From Acidimicrobiales bacterium (lineage in GTDB: Bacteria > Actinomycetota > Acidimicrobiia > Acidimicrobiales > SZUA-35): a stretch of DNA of 64,000 bases. Position numbers and translations under genes: made by a program. The DNA is taken from the NCBI GenBank assembly GCA_028285495.1, contig JANQPB010000017.1, positions 1 to 64,000 of the forward strand. The letters are read 5' to 3'. Below, piece by piece: positions 33,065 to 41,813 of the stretch. The number at the start of each line of letters is the position of its first letter. The first letter of the stretch is position 1. The notes under the pieces are model-generated. The model made no database searches. It saw only the letters and a list, made by a program, of their open reading frames with translations, and had not been told where the DNA came from.

Positions 33065-34063
33065 TCACGCGAGCCGGGGGATGATCCGCTGGCCGTAGGC
33101 GGTCAGCGTCTCGTCCTTCTCGTCGTGCATCAGGTAGATGGCGAACTGGTCGACGCCGAGCGACCGCAGCTCCTCCAGGCGCTCGACGTGCTGGTCCTCG
33201 GTCCCGAGGATGCAGAACCGGTCGACGATCTCGTCCGGCACGAAGTCGGTGTGGTCGTGCCCGGCCTTGCCGTGGCCCGAGTAGTCATAGCCCTTGCGGC
33301 CCTCGATGTAGTCGGTCAGGGCCTTCGGGACGAGGTCGGTGTCGGCGCCGTAGCGCTCGACCAGGTCGGCGACGTGGTTGCCGACCATCCCACCGAACCA
33401 CCGGCACTGCTCCCGCTGGTGGGCCACGTCGGGGCCGACGTAGGCCGGGGCGGCCACGCAGATGTGGAGCGAGTCGGGGTCCCGCCCGGCGGCGGCCGCC
33501 GCCTCCTTGACCGCCCCGATGGTCCAGGCCGCGATCTGAGGGTCGGCCAGCTGGAGGATGAAGCCGTCGGCCTGCTCGCCGCACAGCTTCAGCGCCTTGG
33601 GGCCGTAGGCCGCCATCAGGATCGGCAGCTCCGATCGGTCGGCCCAGGGGAAGTGCTGGCTGGTGTCGTTGTAGGTGACCTCGCCACCCTCGGCCAGGCC
33701 CTTGATGACCGCCATCGACGCCGACAGCGTGGCCAGGTTCGCCGGCTTGTAGCCGATGACCCGCATGGCCGAGTCACCCCGGCCGATCCCGCAGATCGTG
33801 CGGTTGCCGAACATGTCGTTGAGGGTGGCGAACAGCGAGGCGGTGACGGTCCAGTCCCGGGTGCCGGGGTTGGTCACCATCGGCCCGACGATCATCCGGT
33901 TGGTGGCCGACAGCATCTGGGAGTAGACGACGTAGGGCTCCTGCCACAGCACGTGGCTGTCGAAGGTCCAGCCGTAGCGGAAGCCGAGGGCCTCGGCCCG
34001 CCTGGCCAGCTCGACCACCCGCCATGCCGGCGGATCGTTCTGCAGTACCACTCCGAAGTCCAT
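33065..34063 (-). CDS. LLM-class flavin/F420-dependent oxidoreductase (CPS_4043-like)
   Basis: 332 residues of the luciferase-like monooxygenase barrel, opening MDFGVVLQNDPPAWRVVELARRAEALGF. It contains GNRTICGIGRGDSAMRVIG and LGTEDQHVERLEELRSLGVDQFAIYL. It looks like the family annotated as LLM-class F420-dependent oxidoreductase TIGR03842 (CPS_4043 type), which I recall as a companion of hydantoinase genes. In this operon the usual first enzyme, dihydropyrimidine dehydrogenase, is absent. A role in reducing or oxygenating the pyrimidine ring is plausible (inference). Cofactor choice (FMN or F420) cannot be read from sequence with confidence. ATG 34061-34063. Confidence 0.88.
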   Translation of the reverse strand: MDFGVVLQNDPPAWRVVELARRAEALGFRYGWTFDSHVLWQEPYVVYSQMLSATNRMIVGPMVTNPGTRDWTVTASLFATLNDMFGNRTICGIGRGDSAMRVIGYKPANLATLSASMAVIKGLAEGGEVTYNDTSQHFPWADRSELPILMAAYGPKALKLCGEQADGFILQLADPQIAAWTIGAVKEAAAAAGRDPDSLHICVAAPAYVGPDVAHQREQCRWFGGMVGNHVADLVERYGADTDLVPKALTDYIEGRKGYDYSGHGKAGHDHTDFVPDEIVDRFCILGTEDQHVERLEELRSLGVDQFAIYLMHDEKDETLTAYGQRIIPRLA

Positions 34064-34122
34064 CTGCTCGCTCCGCTTGAGTTCCTGCGCCCGGTCGCTC
34101 CGAGCGCGTTCCGAGTGTTTGG

Positions 34123-35610
34123 CTAACTGTTGGTCGGGAACCCGAGGTTGACCGTGCTGGTGGCCGGGTCGGGCCAGCGGCTCGTGATGACCTTGGCCTT
34201 GGTGTAGAACCGCACGCCCTCGGGGCCGTACATCGTCGTGTCGCCGAACAGCGAGTCCTTCCAGCCGCCGAAGCTGTGGTACGCCACCGGAACCGGGATG
34301 GGCACGTTGATGCCGATCATGCCGGCGTCGGCCTCGTCCTGGAAGCGGCGGGCCGCGCCACCGTCGCGGGTGAAGATCGCAGCACCGTTGCCCCACGGGT
34401 TGGTGCGGATCAGGTCGACGGCCTCGGCGTAGCTGTCGACCCGGACCACCGACAGGACCGGCCCGAAGATCTCGTCGCGGTACACGCTCATGTCGGTCGT
34501 GACCTCGTCGATGAGACTGGCCCCGAGGAAGAACCCGTCGCCGTCGAAGTTGCGGTCACGCCCGTCGACGACGACCCTGGCTCCGGCGTCGGCGCCCTGC
34601 TGGATGTAGTCGGCCACCCGGGCCTGGGCGTCGGCCGTGATCAGCGGGCCCATCTCCGAGGATGGGTCGTTGCCGGGGCCGACGATCAATTTGTCGATCC
34701 GCTGGCGGATCGACGAGACAAGGCTGTCGCCGACGTCGCCGACGGCAACGGCGACCGAGATGGCCATGCACCGCTCGCCGGCCGAGCCGAAGGCGGCCGA
34801 GACGGCGGCGTCGGCGGCCAGGTCGACGTCGGCGTCGGGCAGCACGATCATGTGGTTCTTGGCCCCGGCCAGCGCCTGCACCCGCTTGCCGTTCGCGTTG
34901 GCGGTGTCGAACACGTACTTGGCGATCGGGGTCGAGCCGACGAAGCTCACCGCCTTGACGTCCGGGTGGACGAGGAGCCGGTCGACCGCCACCTTGTCGC
35001 CGTTCACCACGTTGAGCACGCCCGGCGGGAATCCGGCCTCCTGGGCCAGCTCGGCGATCAGCATCGCCGGCGACGGGTCCCGCTCCGACGGCTTCAACAC
35101 GAACGTGTTGCCGGTGGCCAGGGCGTTGGGGATCATCCACAGCGGGACCATGGCCGGGAAGTTGAACGGCGTGATCCCGGCGACGACGCCGAGGGGTTGG
35201 CGGATGCTCATCACGTCGACCCCGGTCGAGGCCTGGACGCTGAGGTCGCCCTTGAGCATCTCGGCGATGCCGCAGGCGTACTCGATGTTCTCCAGGCCCC
35301 TGGCCACCTCGCCGAGGGCGTCCGCCTTGACCTTGCCGTGCTCGGCGGTCAGTGCGTCGGCGATGGCGTCGGCGTTCCGGTCGACGAGGTCGCGGTAGGC
35401 GAACATCGTCTTGGTCCGCTGGGCCAGGCTGGCGTCGCGCCAGCTCTCGAACGCGGCCTTGGCCGAGGCCACGGCGGCGTCGACCTCGCCGACGTCGGCC
35501 AGCGCCAGCTCGCCGGTCTGCTCGCCGGTTGCCGGGTTGTAGACGGGCGAGGTCCGAGCGGAGGTCCCGGCCACCTCGGCCCCGTCGATCAGGTGATGGA
35601 TCTGCTTCAT
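34123..35610 (-). CDS. mmsA: CoA-acylating (methyl)malonate-semialdehyde dehydrogenase
   Basis: 495 residues, the typical size. It carries ITPFNFPAMVPLWM with Asn150, and catalytic Cys281 in GSAGERCMA, where the usual enzyme has Gln before the Cys in related families. The NAD segment FVGSTPIAKYVF and the end YTKAKVITSRWP are MmsA hallmarks. It oxidises malonate semialdehyde (from beta-alanine, uracil side) to acetyl-CoA, and methylmalonate semialdehyde (from beta-aminoisobutyrate, thymine side) to propionyl-CoA. This closes the pyrimidine catabolic route of the operon. ATG 35610; 55 bases from the hydantoinase gene. Confidence 0.96.
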   Translation of the reverse strand: MKQIHHLIDGAEVAGTSARTSPVYNPATGEQTGELALADVGEVDAAVASAKAAFESWRDASLAQRTKTMFAYRDLVDRNADAIADALTAEHGKVKADALGEVARGLENIEYACGIAEMLKGDLSVQASTGVDVMSIRQPLGVVAGITPFNFPAMVPLWMIPNALATGNTFVLKPSERDPSPAMLIAELAQEAGFPPGVLNVVNGDKVAVDRLLVHPDVKAVSFVGSTPIAKYVFDTANANGKRVQALAGAKNHMIVLPDADVDLAADAAVSAAFGSAGERCMAISVAVAVGDVGDSLVSSIRQRIDKLIVGPGNDPSSEMGPLITADAQARVADYIQQGADAGARVVVDGRDRNFDGDGFFLGASLIDEVTTDMSVYRDEIFGPVLSVVRVDSYAEAVDLIRTNPWGNGAAIFTRDGGAARRFQDEADAGMIGINVPIPVPVAYHSFGGWKDSLFGDTTMYGPEGVRFYTKAKVITSRWPDPATSTVNLGFPTNS

Positions 35611-35665
35611 GTCCCCTTGTGCTCCTGTCTCGGCTCGCTCGTCCTCGACCGGTCGGCCCCGGTTT

Positions 35666-37078
35666 CTAGACGAGGTACTGGCTGAGGCCCCGGCGCAGGT
35701 ACTGCCCGTCGCCGGCCTGGCCGTGGTAGGCCTCGTTCTCGATGATGACGTTGCCCCGCGAGATCACGGTGTCGACCCTGCCCTGGATGTCGAAGCCCTC
35801 GTAGGCCGAGTAGTCCATGTTCATGTGGTGGTTCTCGACGCTGATCGTCCACGAGGCATCCGGGTCGTAGAGCACGATGTCGGCGTCGGCCCCCGGCTGG
35901 ATCACACCCTTCTTCGGGTACAGCCCGAACATCCGGGCCGGGGTGGTGGCGCACAGCTCGACCCACCGGGGGAGCGTGATCTCACCCTGCAGCACGCCCT
36001 GGTAGATGAGGTCCATGCGGTGCTCGACGCCGCCGATCCCGTTCGGGATGGCCCGGAAGTCGTCGAGGCCGAGCTCCTTCTGATCCTTCATGCAGAACGG
36101 GCAGTGGTCGGTGGCCACGACCGACAGGTCGTTGGTCCGGAGGCCGTTCCAGAGGTCGGCGTGGTGGTGCTCGTGCTTCGACCGCAGCGGGGTCGAGCAC
36201 ACGTAGCCGGCCCCGGTGAAGCCGGGGGCGCCGAGGTGGTCCTCGAGGTTGAGGTAGAGGTACTGGGGGCAGGTCTCGGCGAACACGTTGGCCCCGTTGC
36301 CCCTGGCGATCGCCACCTGCTCCAGGGCCTGGCTGGCCGACAGGTGCACGATGTAGAGCGGCGACGCCCCGACCTTGGCCAGCTGGATGGCCCGGTGGGT
36401 GGCTTCCCCCTCCAGCTCGGCTCGGCGGACGTAGCCGTGGTTGACCGGCTCGGTCTCACCCCGGGCCACCGCTTGCTCGGCCAGGAGATCGATGGCGATG
36501 CCGTTCTCGGCGTGCATCATGATCATCGAGCCGTTGCCGGCCGCCTGCTGCATGGCCTGCAGGATCTGGCGGTCGTCCGACAGGAACACGCCGGGGTAGG
36601 CCATGAACAGCTTGAAGCTGGTGATGCCCTCGTCGACGAGGACGTCCATCGCCTTCAGCGAGGCGTCGTTGACGTCGCCGATGATCATGTGGAAGGCGTA
36701 GTCGATGGCGCAGTTGCCCTCGGCCTTGGCGAACCAGGTGTCGAGGCTCTCCTGGACGTTCTGGCCGAAGCTCTGGACGGCGAAGTCGATGATCGTGGTG
36801 GTGCCGCCCCAGGCCGCAGCCCTGGTCCCGTTCTCGAAGTCGTCGGAGGCGAACGTGCCGCCGAACGGCAGCTCCATGTGGGTGTGGGCGTCGATGCCAC
36901 CCGGGATGACGTACTTGCCGGTTGCGTCGATGACCCGCTCGGCCCCGGCGGCGGCGCTGGTGGCCAGGTCGCTGCCCGGCGTGAGCAGGGCGACGATGGT
37001 CTCGCCGTCGACCAGCACGTCGTAGGCGTCGGCCCCCGTGGCGCTGACGACCGTTCCCCCGGTGATGAGCATGGTCAT
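35666..37078 (-). CDS. hydA: Dihydropyrimidinase / D-hydantoinase
   Basis: 470 residues of the cyclic amidohydrolase family. Zinc ligands H65 and H67 are in GIDAHTHMELPFGG. K156 in SFKLFMAYPG is the carboxylated lysine bridging the two metals, and YLYLNLEDH is a family stretch. It opens dihydrouracil or dihydrothymine to the N-carbamoyl beta-amino acid. It is followed in the pathway by the beta-ureidopropionase and transaminase encoded upstream. ATG 37078 has GGAGGT 5 bases before it; the second ATG two codons later is less well placed. Confidence 0.96.
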   Translation of the reverse strand: MTMLITGGTVVSATGADAYDVLVDGETIVALLTPGSDLATSAAAGAERVIDATGKYVIPGGIDAHTHMELPFGGTFASDDFENGTRAAAWGGTTTIIDFAVQSFGQNVQESLDTWFAKAEGNCAIDYAFHMIIGDVNDASLKAMDVLVDEGITSFKLFMAYPGVFLSDDRQILQAMQQAAGNGSMIMMHAENGIAIDLLAEQAVARGETEPVNHGYVRRAELEGEATHRAIQLAKVGASPLYIVHLSASQALEQVAIARGNGANVFAETCPQYLYLNLEDHLGAPGFTGAGYVCSTPLRSKHEHHHADLWNGLRTNDLSVVATDHCPFCMKDQKELGLDDFRAIPNGIGGVEHRMDLIYQGVLQGEITLPRWVELCATTPARMFGLYPKKGVIQPGADADIVLYDPDASWTISVENHHMNMDYSAYEGFDIQGRVDTVISRGNVIIENEAYHGQAGDGQYLRRGLSQYLV

Positions 37079-37169
37079 GGTCTACCTCCGCGTTGGGTCC
37101 GACTCGGGTCGGGTCGGTTTCCGGTTCGTTACGTCTTCCTAGCAGGCCGGCCGGGGCCGGGGCGCGTTC

Positions 37170-38477
37170 TCAGGCCACCTCGGCGACCGCGGCACGGAGG
37201 GCGGCCAGGCCCTCGTCGATCTCGTCGTCGGTCACGTTGAGCATCGGGGCCATGCGGATCACGTTGCCGTAGAGGCCGCCCTTGCCGACGAGCAGGCCGT
37301 GGCGCTTGGTCGCCTCGAGCACCTCGCCGGCGTGACGGGATGACGGCTCCAGGCCGGACCCGGCGGGGTCGACGGTCTCGAAGGCCTGCATCAGGCCCCT
37401 GCCCCGGACCTCGGCGATCCAGTCGGTCTCGTCGGCGATGGCGTCGAGGCCGGCCCGGAACCGGACCCCGGTTGCCTTGGCGTTGGCCTGCAGGTCGTTG
37501 GTCAGGACCTCGTCGATCGTGGCCAGCCCGGCCGCCGCCGACAGCGGGTTGCCTCCGAAGGTCGAGAAGTTGAGCACGTCGATCGTGTCCATGATGTCGG
37601 CCCTGGCCACGACGCCGGCCAGGCTCAGCCCGTTGCCGACGCCCTTGGCGAACGTGAGCATGTCCGGCACGATCCCGTGGGCCTGGTAGCCCCAGAAGTG
37701 GTCGCCGGTCCGGCCCCACCCGGTCTGCACCTCGTCGGAGATGAACAGGATCCCCCGGTTGGCCAGTTCCTTGTGCATGGCCCCGAAGAACCCGTCCGGT
37801 GGGGTGGCGAACCCGCCGACGCCCTGGATCGGCTCGGCGATCATGGCCGCGACGTCTCCGGCCGATGTCATCGTCAGCAGCTGGTCGAGGTCGTCGACGC
37901 AGGCCTCGGTGTAGGCCTCGTCGTCGAGCGGGGCGAACGGGCTGCGCAGCTTGTACGGGCCCTGGACGAACGTGACCTGCAGCCCCGACAGGCTGGTCGA
38001 CGACCACGAGCTGTGCGAGGTGATGGCCTGGGCGGTGAACGACCGCCCGTGATAGCTGTTGCGCATCGCCAGGACCTGGTTCGACTGGCGGTACGACGTG
38101 GCCAGCAGGATGGCGGTGTCGTTGGCCTCGGTGCCGGACGGGGTCAAGAACACCCGGGCGTCGGGGATGCCGGACAGGGCCGCGATCTTCTCGGCCAGGG
38201 CGATCATCGGCTCGGACAGGTAGAGCGTCGACGTGTGCATGACCTTGGCCGCCTGGGCCTGCACGGCGGCCGTGACCGCCGGGTTGTCGTGGCCGATCAT
38301 CGTGGTCAGCACGCCGCCGAAGAAGTCGAGGTAGCGGGTGCCCTCGAGGTCGAACACGTAGCTGCCCTGGCCCCGATCGATGGCGATCGGCTCGGTGTAG
38401 TACGGGCTCAGGAACGACGGCAGCGCCTGGCGGTAGCGCTGGTGCAGGTCGGCCGTTCGGGTCGAGACGTCGGTCAT
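37170..38477 (-). CDS. Class III aminotransferase (beta-alanine / beta-aminoisobutyrate type)
   Basis: 435 residues, AGXT2-like. It has the PLP site SGTEANDTAILLA, ISDEVQTGWGR with Asp248, and Schiff-base Lys278 in LTFAKGVGNG. It is likely to transfer the amino group of beta-alanine or beta-aminoisobutyrate to pyruvate or glyoxylate, giving the semialdehydes used by MmsA. It sits between hydantoinase and beta-ureidopropionase genes, which supports this over ornithine or GABA activity. ATG at 38475-38477; the open frame upstream overlaps the ureidopropionase gene and is not used. Confidence 0.92.
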   Translation of the reverse strand: MTDVSTRTADLHQRYRQALPSFLSPYYTEPIAIDRGQGSYVFDLEGTRYLDFFGGVLTTMIGHDNPAVTAAVQAQAAKVMHTSTLYLSEPMIALAEKIAALSGIPDARVFLTPSGTEANDTAILLATSYRQSNQVLAMRNSYHGRSFTAQAITSHSSWSSTSLSGLQVTFVQGPYKLRSPFAPLDDEAYTEACVDDLDQLLTMTSAGDVAAMIAEPIQGVGGFATPPDGFFGAMHKELANRGILFISDEVQTGWGRTGDHFWGYQAHGIVPDMLTFAKGVGNGLSLAGVVARADIMDTIDVLNFSTFGGNPLSAAAGLATIDEVLTNDLQANAKATGVRFRAGLDAIADETDWIAEVRGRGLMQAFETVDPAGSGLEPSSRHAGEVLEATKRHGLLVGKGGLYGNVIRMAPMLNVTDDEIDEGLAALRAAVAEVA

Positions 38478-38496
38478 CGCTGGTGATCCGGTTCGC

Positions 38497-39336
38497 TCAG
38501 TCGGCGGCCAGCGAGCCGTACATGTCTGGCCGGCGGTCGCGGTAGAAGGCCCACTGCTCGCGGACCTCGCGGATCTGGTCGAGGTCGAGCTCTCGGACCA
38601 CCAGCTCCTCGTCCTGGTCGGAGGCGACCTCGCCGACGAACTGGCCGCGAGGGTTGGCGAAGTAGCTCGTGCCGTAGAAGTCGTTGTCGCCGAGTGGCTC
38701 GATCCCGACCCGGTTGATGGCACCGACGAAGTACATGTTGGCCGCGGCCGACGCCGGCTGCTCCAGCTTCCAGAGGTACGAGGAGAGGCCGCGGCTGGTG
38801 GCCGACGGGTTGAAGACGATCTCGGCCCCGGCCAGGCCGAGGGCCCGCCAGCCCTCGGGGAAGTGCCGGTCGTAGCAGATGTAGACCCCGACCTTGCCGA
38901 CCGCGGTGTCGAACACCGGGTACCCGAGGTTGCCGGGCCGGAAGTAGAACTTCTCCCAGAACCCCTTGACCTGGGGGATGTGGGTCTTGCGGAACTTGCC
39001 GAGGTAGCTGCCGTCGGCGTCGATCACCGCCGCGGTGTTGTAGAGCAGTCCCTCCTGCTCCTTCTCGTACATCGGGAGCACCAGCACCATGTTGTGCGTG
39101 GCCGCCAGCGCCTGGAACCGCTCGGTGGTCGGGCCGGGGATCGACTCGGCGTACTCGTAGTACTCGGCCTCCTGCACCTGGCAGAAGTAGGGCCCGTAGA
39201 ACAGCTCCTGGAAGCACATGACCTGGGCCCCCTTGGCCGCCGCCTGCTCCACGTAGTCCTCGTGGAGCTTGGTCATCGACTCCCGATCGCCGGTCCAGGC
39301 CGTTTGCACGATCGCTGCCGTCACGATGTTCGACAT
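38497..39336 (-). CDS. Beta-ureidopropionase (N-carbamoyl-beta-alanine amidohydrolase), nitrilase family
   Basis: 279 residues with the nitrilase triad E44 (FQELFYGPYF), K117 (FRKTHIP) and C154 (ICYDRHFPEGW). The Tyr-Phe-rich loop YFRPGNLGYPVF matches N-carbamoyl-amino-acid hydrolases. It hydrolyses N-carbamoyl-beta-alanine to beta-alanine, CO2 and ammonium. It is the first gene of the nine-gene operon, with GGAAGGA before ATG 39336, and is divergent from the MocR regulator. Confidence 0.94.
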   Translation of the reverse strand: MSNIVTAAIVQTAWTGDRESMTKLHEDYVEQAAAKGAQVMCFQELFYGPYFCQVQEAEYYEYAESIPGPTTERFQALAATHNMVLVLPMYEKEQEGLLYNTAAVIDADGSYLGKFRKTHIPQVKGFWEKFYFRPGNLGYPVFDTAVGKVGVYICYDRHFPEGWRALGLAGAEIVFNPSATSRGLSSYLWKLEQPASAAANMYFVGAINRVGIEPLGDNDFYGTSYFANPRGQFVGEVASDQDEELVVRELDLDQIREVREQWAFYRDRRPDMYGSLAAD

Positions 39337-39464
39337 CGTCCATCCTTCCCGAGCGGGTGGCTCACCATCCGCTCACCGAGTTGAGGTGCGGGCGGGCCGT
39401 CGCGTGTGCGGGGTCCGGCGTGTCCGTACACTATTGATCGGCCGCAACGAGAACAAGAGGCTCC

Positions 39465-40853
39465 TTGTTGTATACAAAAGAGCTGCAGGCCGACCTGCTG
39501 GCCAGGCAGATGGACGCACTCCGCCAGCGGCGGTCGGGTGAGCCGGACGGGGTCGACGCCGGGTGGATCGCCAAGGCGTTCGGCTCGATGATCGCGCACG
39601 CCGTGGTCGAGCCGGGGGAGAAGCTGGCCCCGATCCGGACGGTGGCCGCCGAGCTCGGCGTCAGCACCTCGACGGTGACCGAGGCCTGGTCGATCCTGCG
39701 GGGCCACGGGCTGATCGCCACCGACCGGCGGCGGGGCACGACCGTCCAGCCGCCCCGGTCCCACGGCCGGTCCCGCTACTGGCGGGTCCCGATCGAGCCG
39801 GGCACCCTCGAGCTCGACCTCAGCACCGGCACCCCCGATCCCGCCCTGCTGCCGCCGCTCGAACCGATCCTGGCCGGGATCAGCGCCGAGGTCGACGTCA
39901 CCTCGTATCTGGAACCGGCGATCGTGCCCGAGCTCGAGGGTGAGCTCCGGGCTCGCTGGCCCTACGAGCCGCCGGCGCTGATGGTGGTCGACGGGGCCAA
40001 CGACGCGCTCGATCGGGTGGTCCGCTCGCTCGTCCGCCTCGGCGACCGGGTGGTGGTCGAGGATCCGAGCTACCCGCTGCTGCTCGACCAGCTCGAGGGG
40101 GCCGGGGCCGACGTGATCGGTGTCCCACTCGACGGCGACGGCCCGATGCTCGACGCGCTGGCCGCTGCGCTCGGCGATGGGTCGGGCACTGGTCCCCGGG
40201 CCCTCTTCCTGCAGACGGGGGCCAACAACCCGACCGGCATCTCGCTGTCACCCGAGCGGGCGGCGGCGATGGTCGAGCTGCTGCGGCCGCACGAGACGAT
40301 GGTCGTCGAGGACCACTACCCGGGCCTGACCGGGCCTCGGGCCGAGGTGACGCTGGGGACGGCGCTGCCCGACCGGGTGGTCCGGATCCACAGCTTCTCG
40401 AAGACCCACGGGCCCGACCTCCGCATCGCCGCCCTGGCCGGCCCGGCCGAGCTGGTCGAGGAGATCGAGCGACGCCGCCAGCTCGGCCCGGGGTGGACCA
40501 GCCGGCTGCTGCAGCGGGTCTTGCTGGAGATGCTGCGCCGGCCCGAGGTCGACGAGGGGGTGGTCAGGGCGGCCGAGATCTACCAGGACCGCCGTCGGGG
40601 GCTCAGCCGGGCCCTGGGCGATCTCGGCCTTGACGTCGTCGACGGGGCCGGGCTCAACCTGTGGGTGCCGGTGGCCAACGAGCATCGGGCCACCGTCTCG
40701 CTGGCGGCCAACCGCATCGGGGTCGCCCCGGGCGAGCCGTTCCGGGTCGACGACGGTCGCCACCACATCCGGGTCACGTCGGCCAGGATCGACGGCTCGA
40801 TGGAGGCGGTGGCCGCCGCCATCGGCACCGCTGCGGCCACCCCTGCGGCCTGA
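39465..40853 (+). CDS. MocR-family regulator (GntR helix-turn-helix fused to aminotransferase fold)
   Basis: 462 residues. The GntR-type winged helix (about 33-97) has EPGEKLAPIRTVAAELGVSTSTV. A class I aminotransferase-like domain follows (about 115-455) with PLP Lys313 in SFSKTHGPD and NNPTG. MocR proteins sense an amine through a PLP aldimine. Divergent from the pyrimidine operon, it is likely to respond to beta-alanine or beta-aminoisobutyrate (inference). The start is uncertain: TTG 39465 follows AAGAGG but lies against a GTATAC palindrome; ATG 39510 is an alternative that removes 15 residues and leaves the HTH intact. Confidence 0.9.
   Translation: MLYTKELQADLLARQMDALRQRRSGEPDGVDAGWIAKAFGSMIAHAVVEPGEKLAPIRTVAAELGVSTSTVTEAWSILRGHGLIATDRRRGTTVQPPRSHGRSRYWRVPIEPGTLELDLSTGTPDPALLPPLEPILAGISAEVDVTSYLEPAIVPELEGELRARWPYEPPALMVVDGANDALDRVVRSLVRLGDRVVVEDPSYPLLLDQLEGAGADVIGVPLDGDGPMLDALAAALGDGSGTGPRALFLQTGANNPTGISLSPERAAAMVELLRPHETMVVEDHYPGLTGPRAEVTLGTALPDRVVRIHSFSKTHGPDLRIAALAGPAELVEEIERRRQLGPGWTSRLLQRVLLEMLRRPEVDEGVVRAAEIYQDRRRGLSRALGDLGLDVVDGAGLNLWVPVANEHRATVSLAANRIGVAPGEPFRVDDGRHHIRVTSARIDGSMEAVAAAIGTAAATPAA
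39468..39477. promoter_or_regulatory. Palindrome TTGTATACAA at the MocR gene start
   Basis: Perfect 10-bp palindrome of the GntR-family operator type, placed at the presumed start of the regulator and 132 bases before the divergent operon's start. It is a candidate autoregulatory site; it overlaps coding sequence only if TTG 39465 is the true start. Confidence 0.5.
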
Positions 40854-40929
40854 GCGGCTCCCGTCGGCCCGATCGGCACGTCCGGTACGCGCTTCTGACG
40901 GTGCGGGTGCCCAGACGTGAGCACCACGA

Positions 40930-40953
40930 CCGTCAGACCGACCGTCAGACCGA
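40930..40953. repeat. 12-bp tandem duplication across the MTHFR stop codon
   Basis: CCGTCAGACCGA occurs twice without a gap. The second copy contains the stop (TGA on the minus strand, 40947-40945), and the first holds an identical TGA just beyond it. Confidence 0.8.
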
Positions 40954-41802
40954 GAGCAGGTCGGCCCGCCAGCGCGCGGTGGTCGCCACCTGATTGAAGG
41001 TGAAGCAGTGGACGCCGGTGATGCCGAGCCTGGCCAGGTCGGGGCCAAGCGGGGCCAGCAGGTCGTCGGGGTCGTAGTCGCTGCGGGTCAGCAGCCGGCC
41101 GACCGCCCGACGGTTCTTGCGCAGGTAGCGGAGCGACGGGCCAACGCCGAGGCGCATGCCCATCGTCAGCAACCTGGCCCGGTCGACGACGCCGGGCAGG
41201 CCGAGGTGGATCGGCAGGTCGATGCCGGTGGCCCGCTGCTGGTCACCCCAGGTCACGATCCGCCCGGGGTCGAAGCACATCTGGGTGCTGGCCCAGCCGG
41301 CGACGCCGGCCTCACCCAGCAGCGCCTGCTTGGTCAGGAGCGCCTCGTCGAGCGCGGCCCGGGGGATGAGCGGGTGGTCGTCCGGGTAGGCCGGCACGCC
41401 GACCTCCGCCAGACCCGGGTCGGCGGCCAGGAGGTCGCGCAGCAGCGTCGCTCCGTCGGCGTAGGGACCGGCCGGCTCCTCGGCGTCGCCCCCGATGATG
41501 AACGCCGAGGTCAGCCCCTCGGTCCGCAGCCACCGGGCCAGGTCGTCGACCTCGGAACGGCCGGTGACCAGCCTGGCCGCCAGGTGGGGGATGGCGACGT
41601 GGCCGGAGCGACGGACCTGGTCGACCAGCTCCCTGGTGGCGGCGACGCCCTTGACCGGTGAGCAGGTGACCGACACCCGGCTGCCGGCCGGGAGGGCGGC
41701 GATGGCCTCGGCGGCCGAGCGGAGCGGGATGATCTCGAACGTGAGCGCCTCGATCGCGGCCCGGCGGGCGTCGATCGGTTCCGGGGAGAGCTCGAACGTC
41801 AA
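40945..41802 (-). CDS. metF: Methylenetetrahydrofolate reductase
   Basis: 285 residues of the FAD-dependent MTHFR barrel. The N terminus LTFELSPEPIDARR, mid segment SAFIIGGDAEEPAGPYADG, WASTQMCFDPGRIVTW and the end GVHCFTFNQVATT fit the family, though shortened and divergent. In this setting it probably runs from methyl-THF to methylene-THF, oxidising methyl groups released from betaine. It starts at TTG 41800-41802, with AGGAG about 7 bases before it overlapping the formate-THF ligase stop. The frame is open far upstream but overlaps that gene. Electron acceptor unknown. Confidence 0.85.
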   Translation of the reverse strand: MTFELSPEPIDARRAAIEALTFEIIPLRSAAEAIAALPAGSRVSVTCSPVKGVAATRELVDQVRRSGHVAIPHLAARLVTGRSEVDDLARWLRTEGLTSAFIIGGDAEEPAGPYADGATLLRDLLAADPGLAEVGVPAYPDDHPLIPRAALDEALLTKQALLGEAGVAGWASTQMCFDPGRIVTWGDQQRATGIDLPIHLGLPGVVDRARLLTMGMRLGVGPSLRYLRKNRRAVGRLLTRSDYDPDDLLAPLGPDLARLGITGVHCFTFNQVATTARWRADLLSV

Positions 41803-41813
41803 CGGACCGCTCC

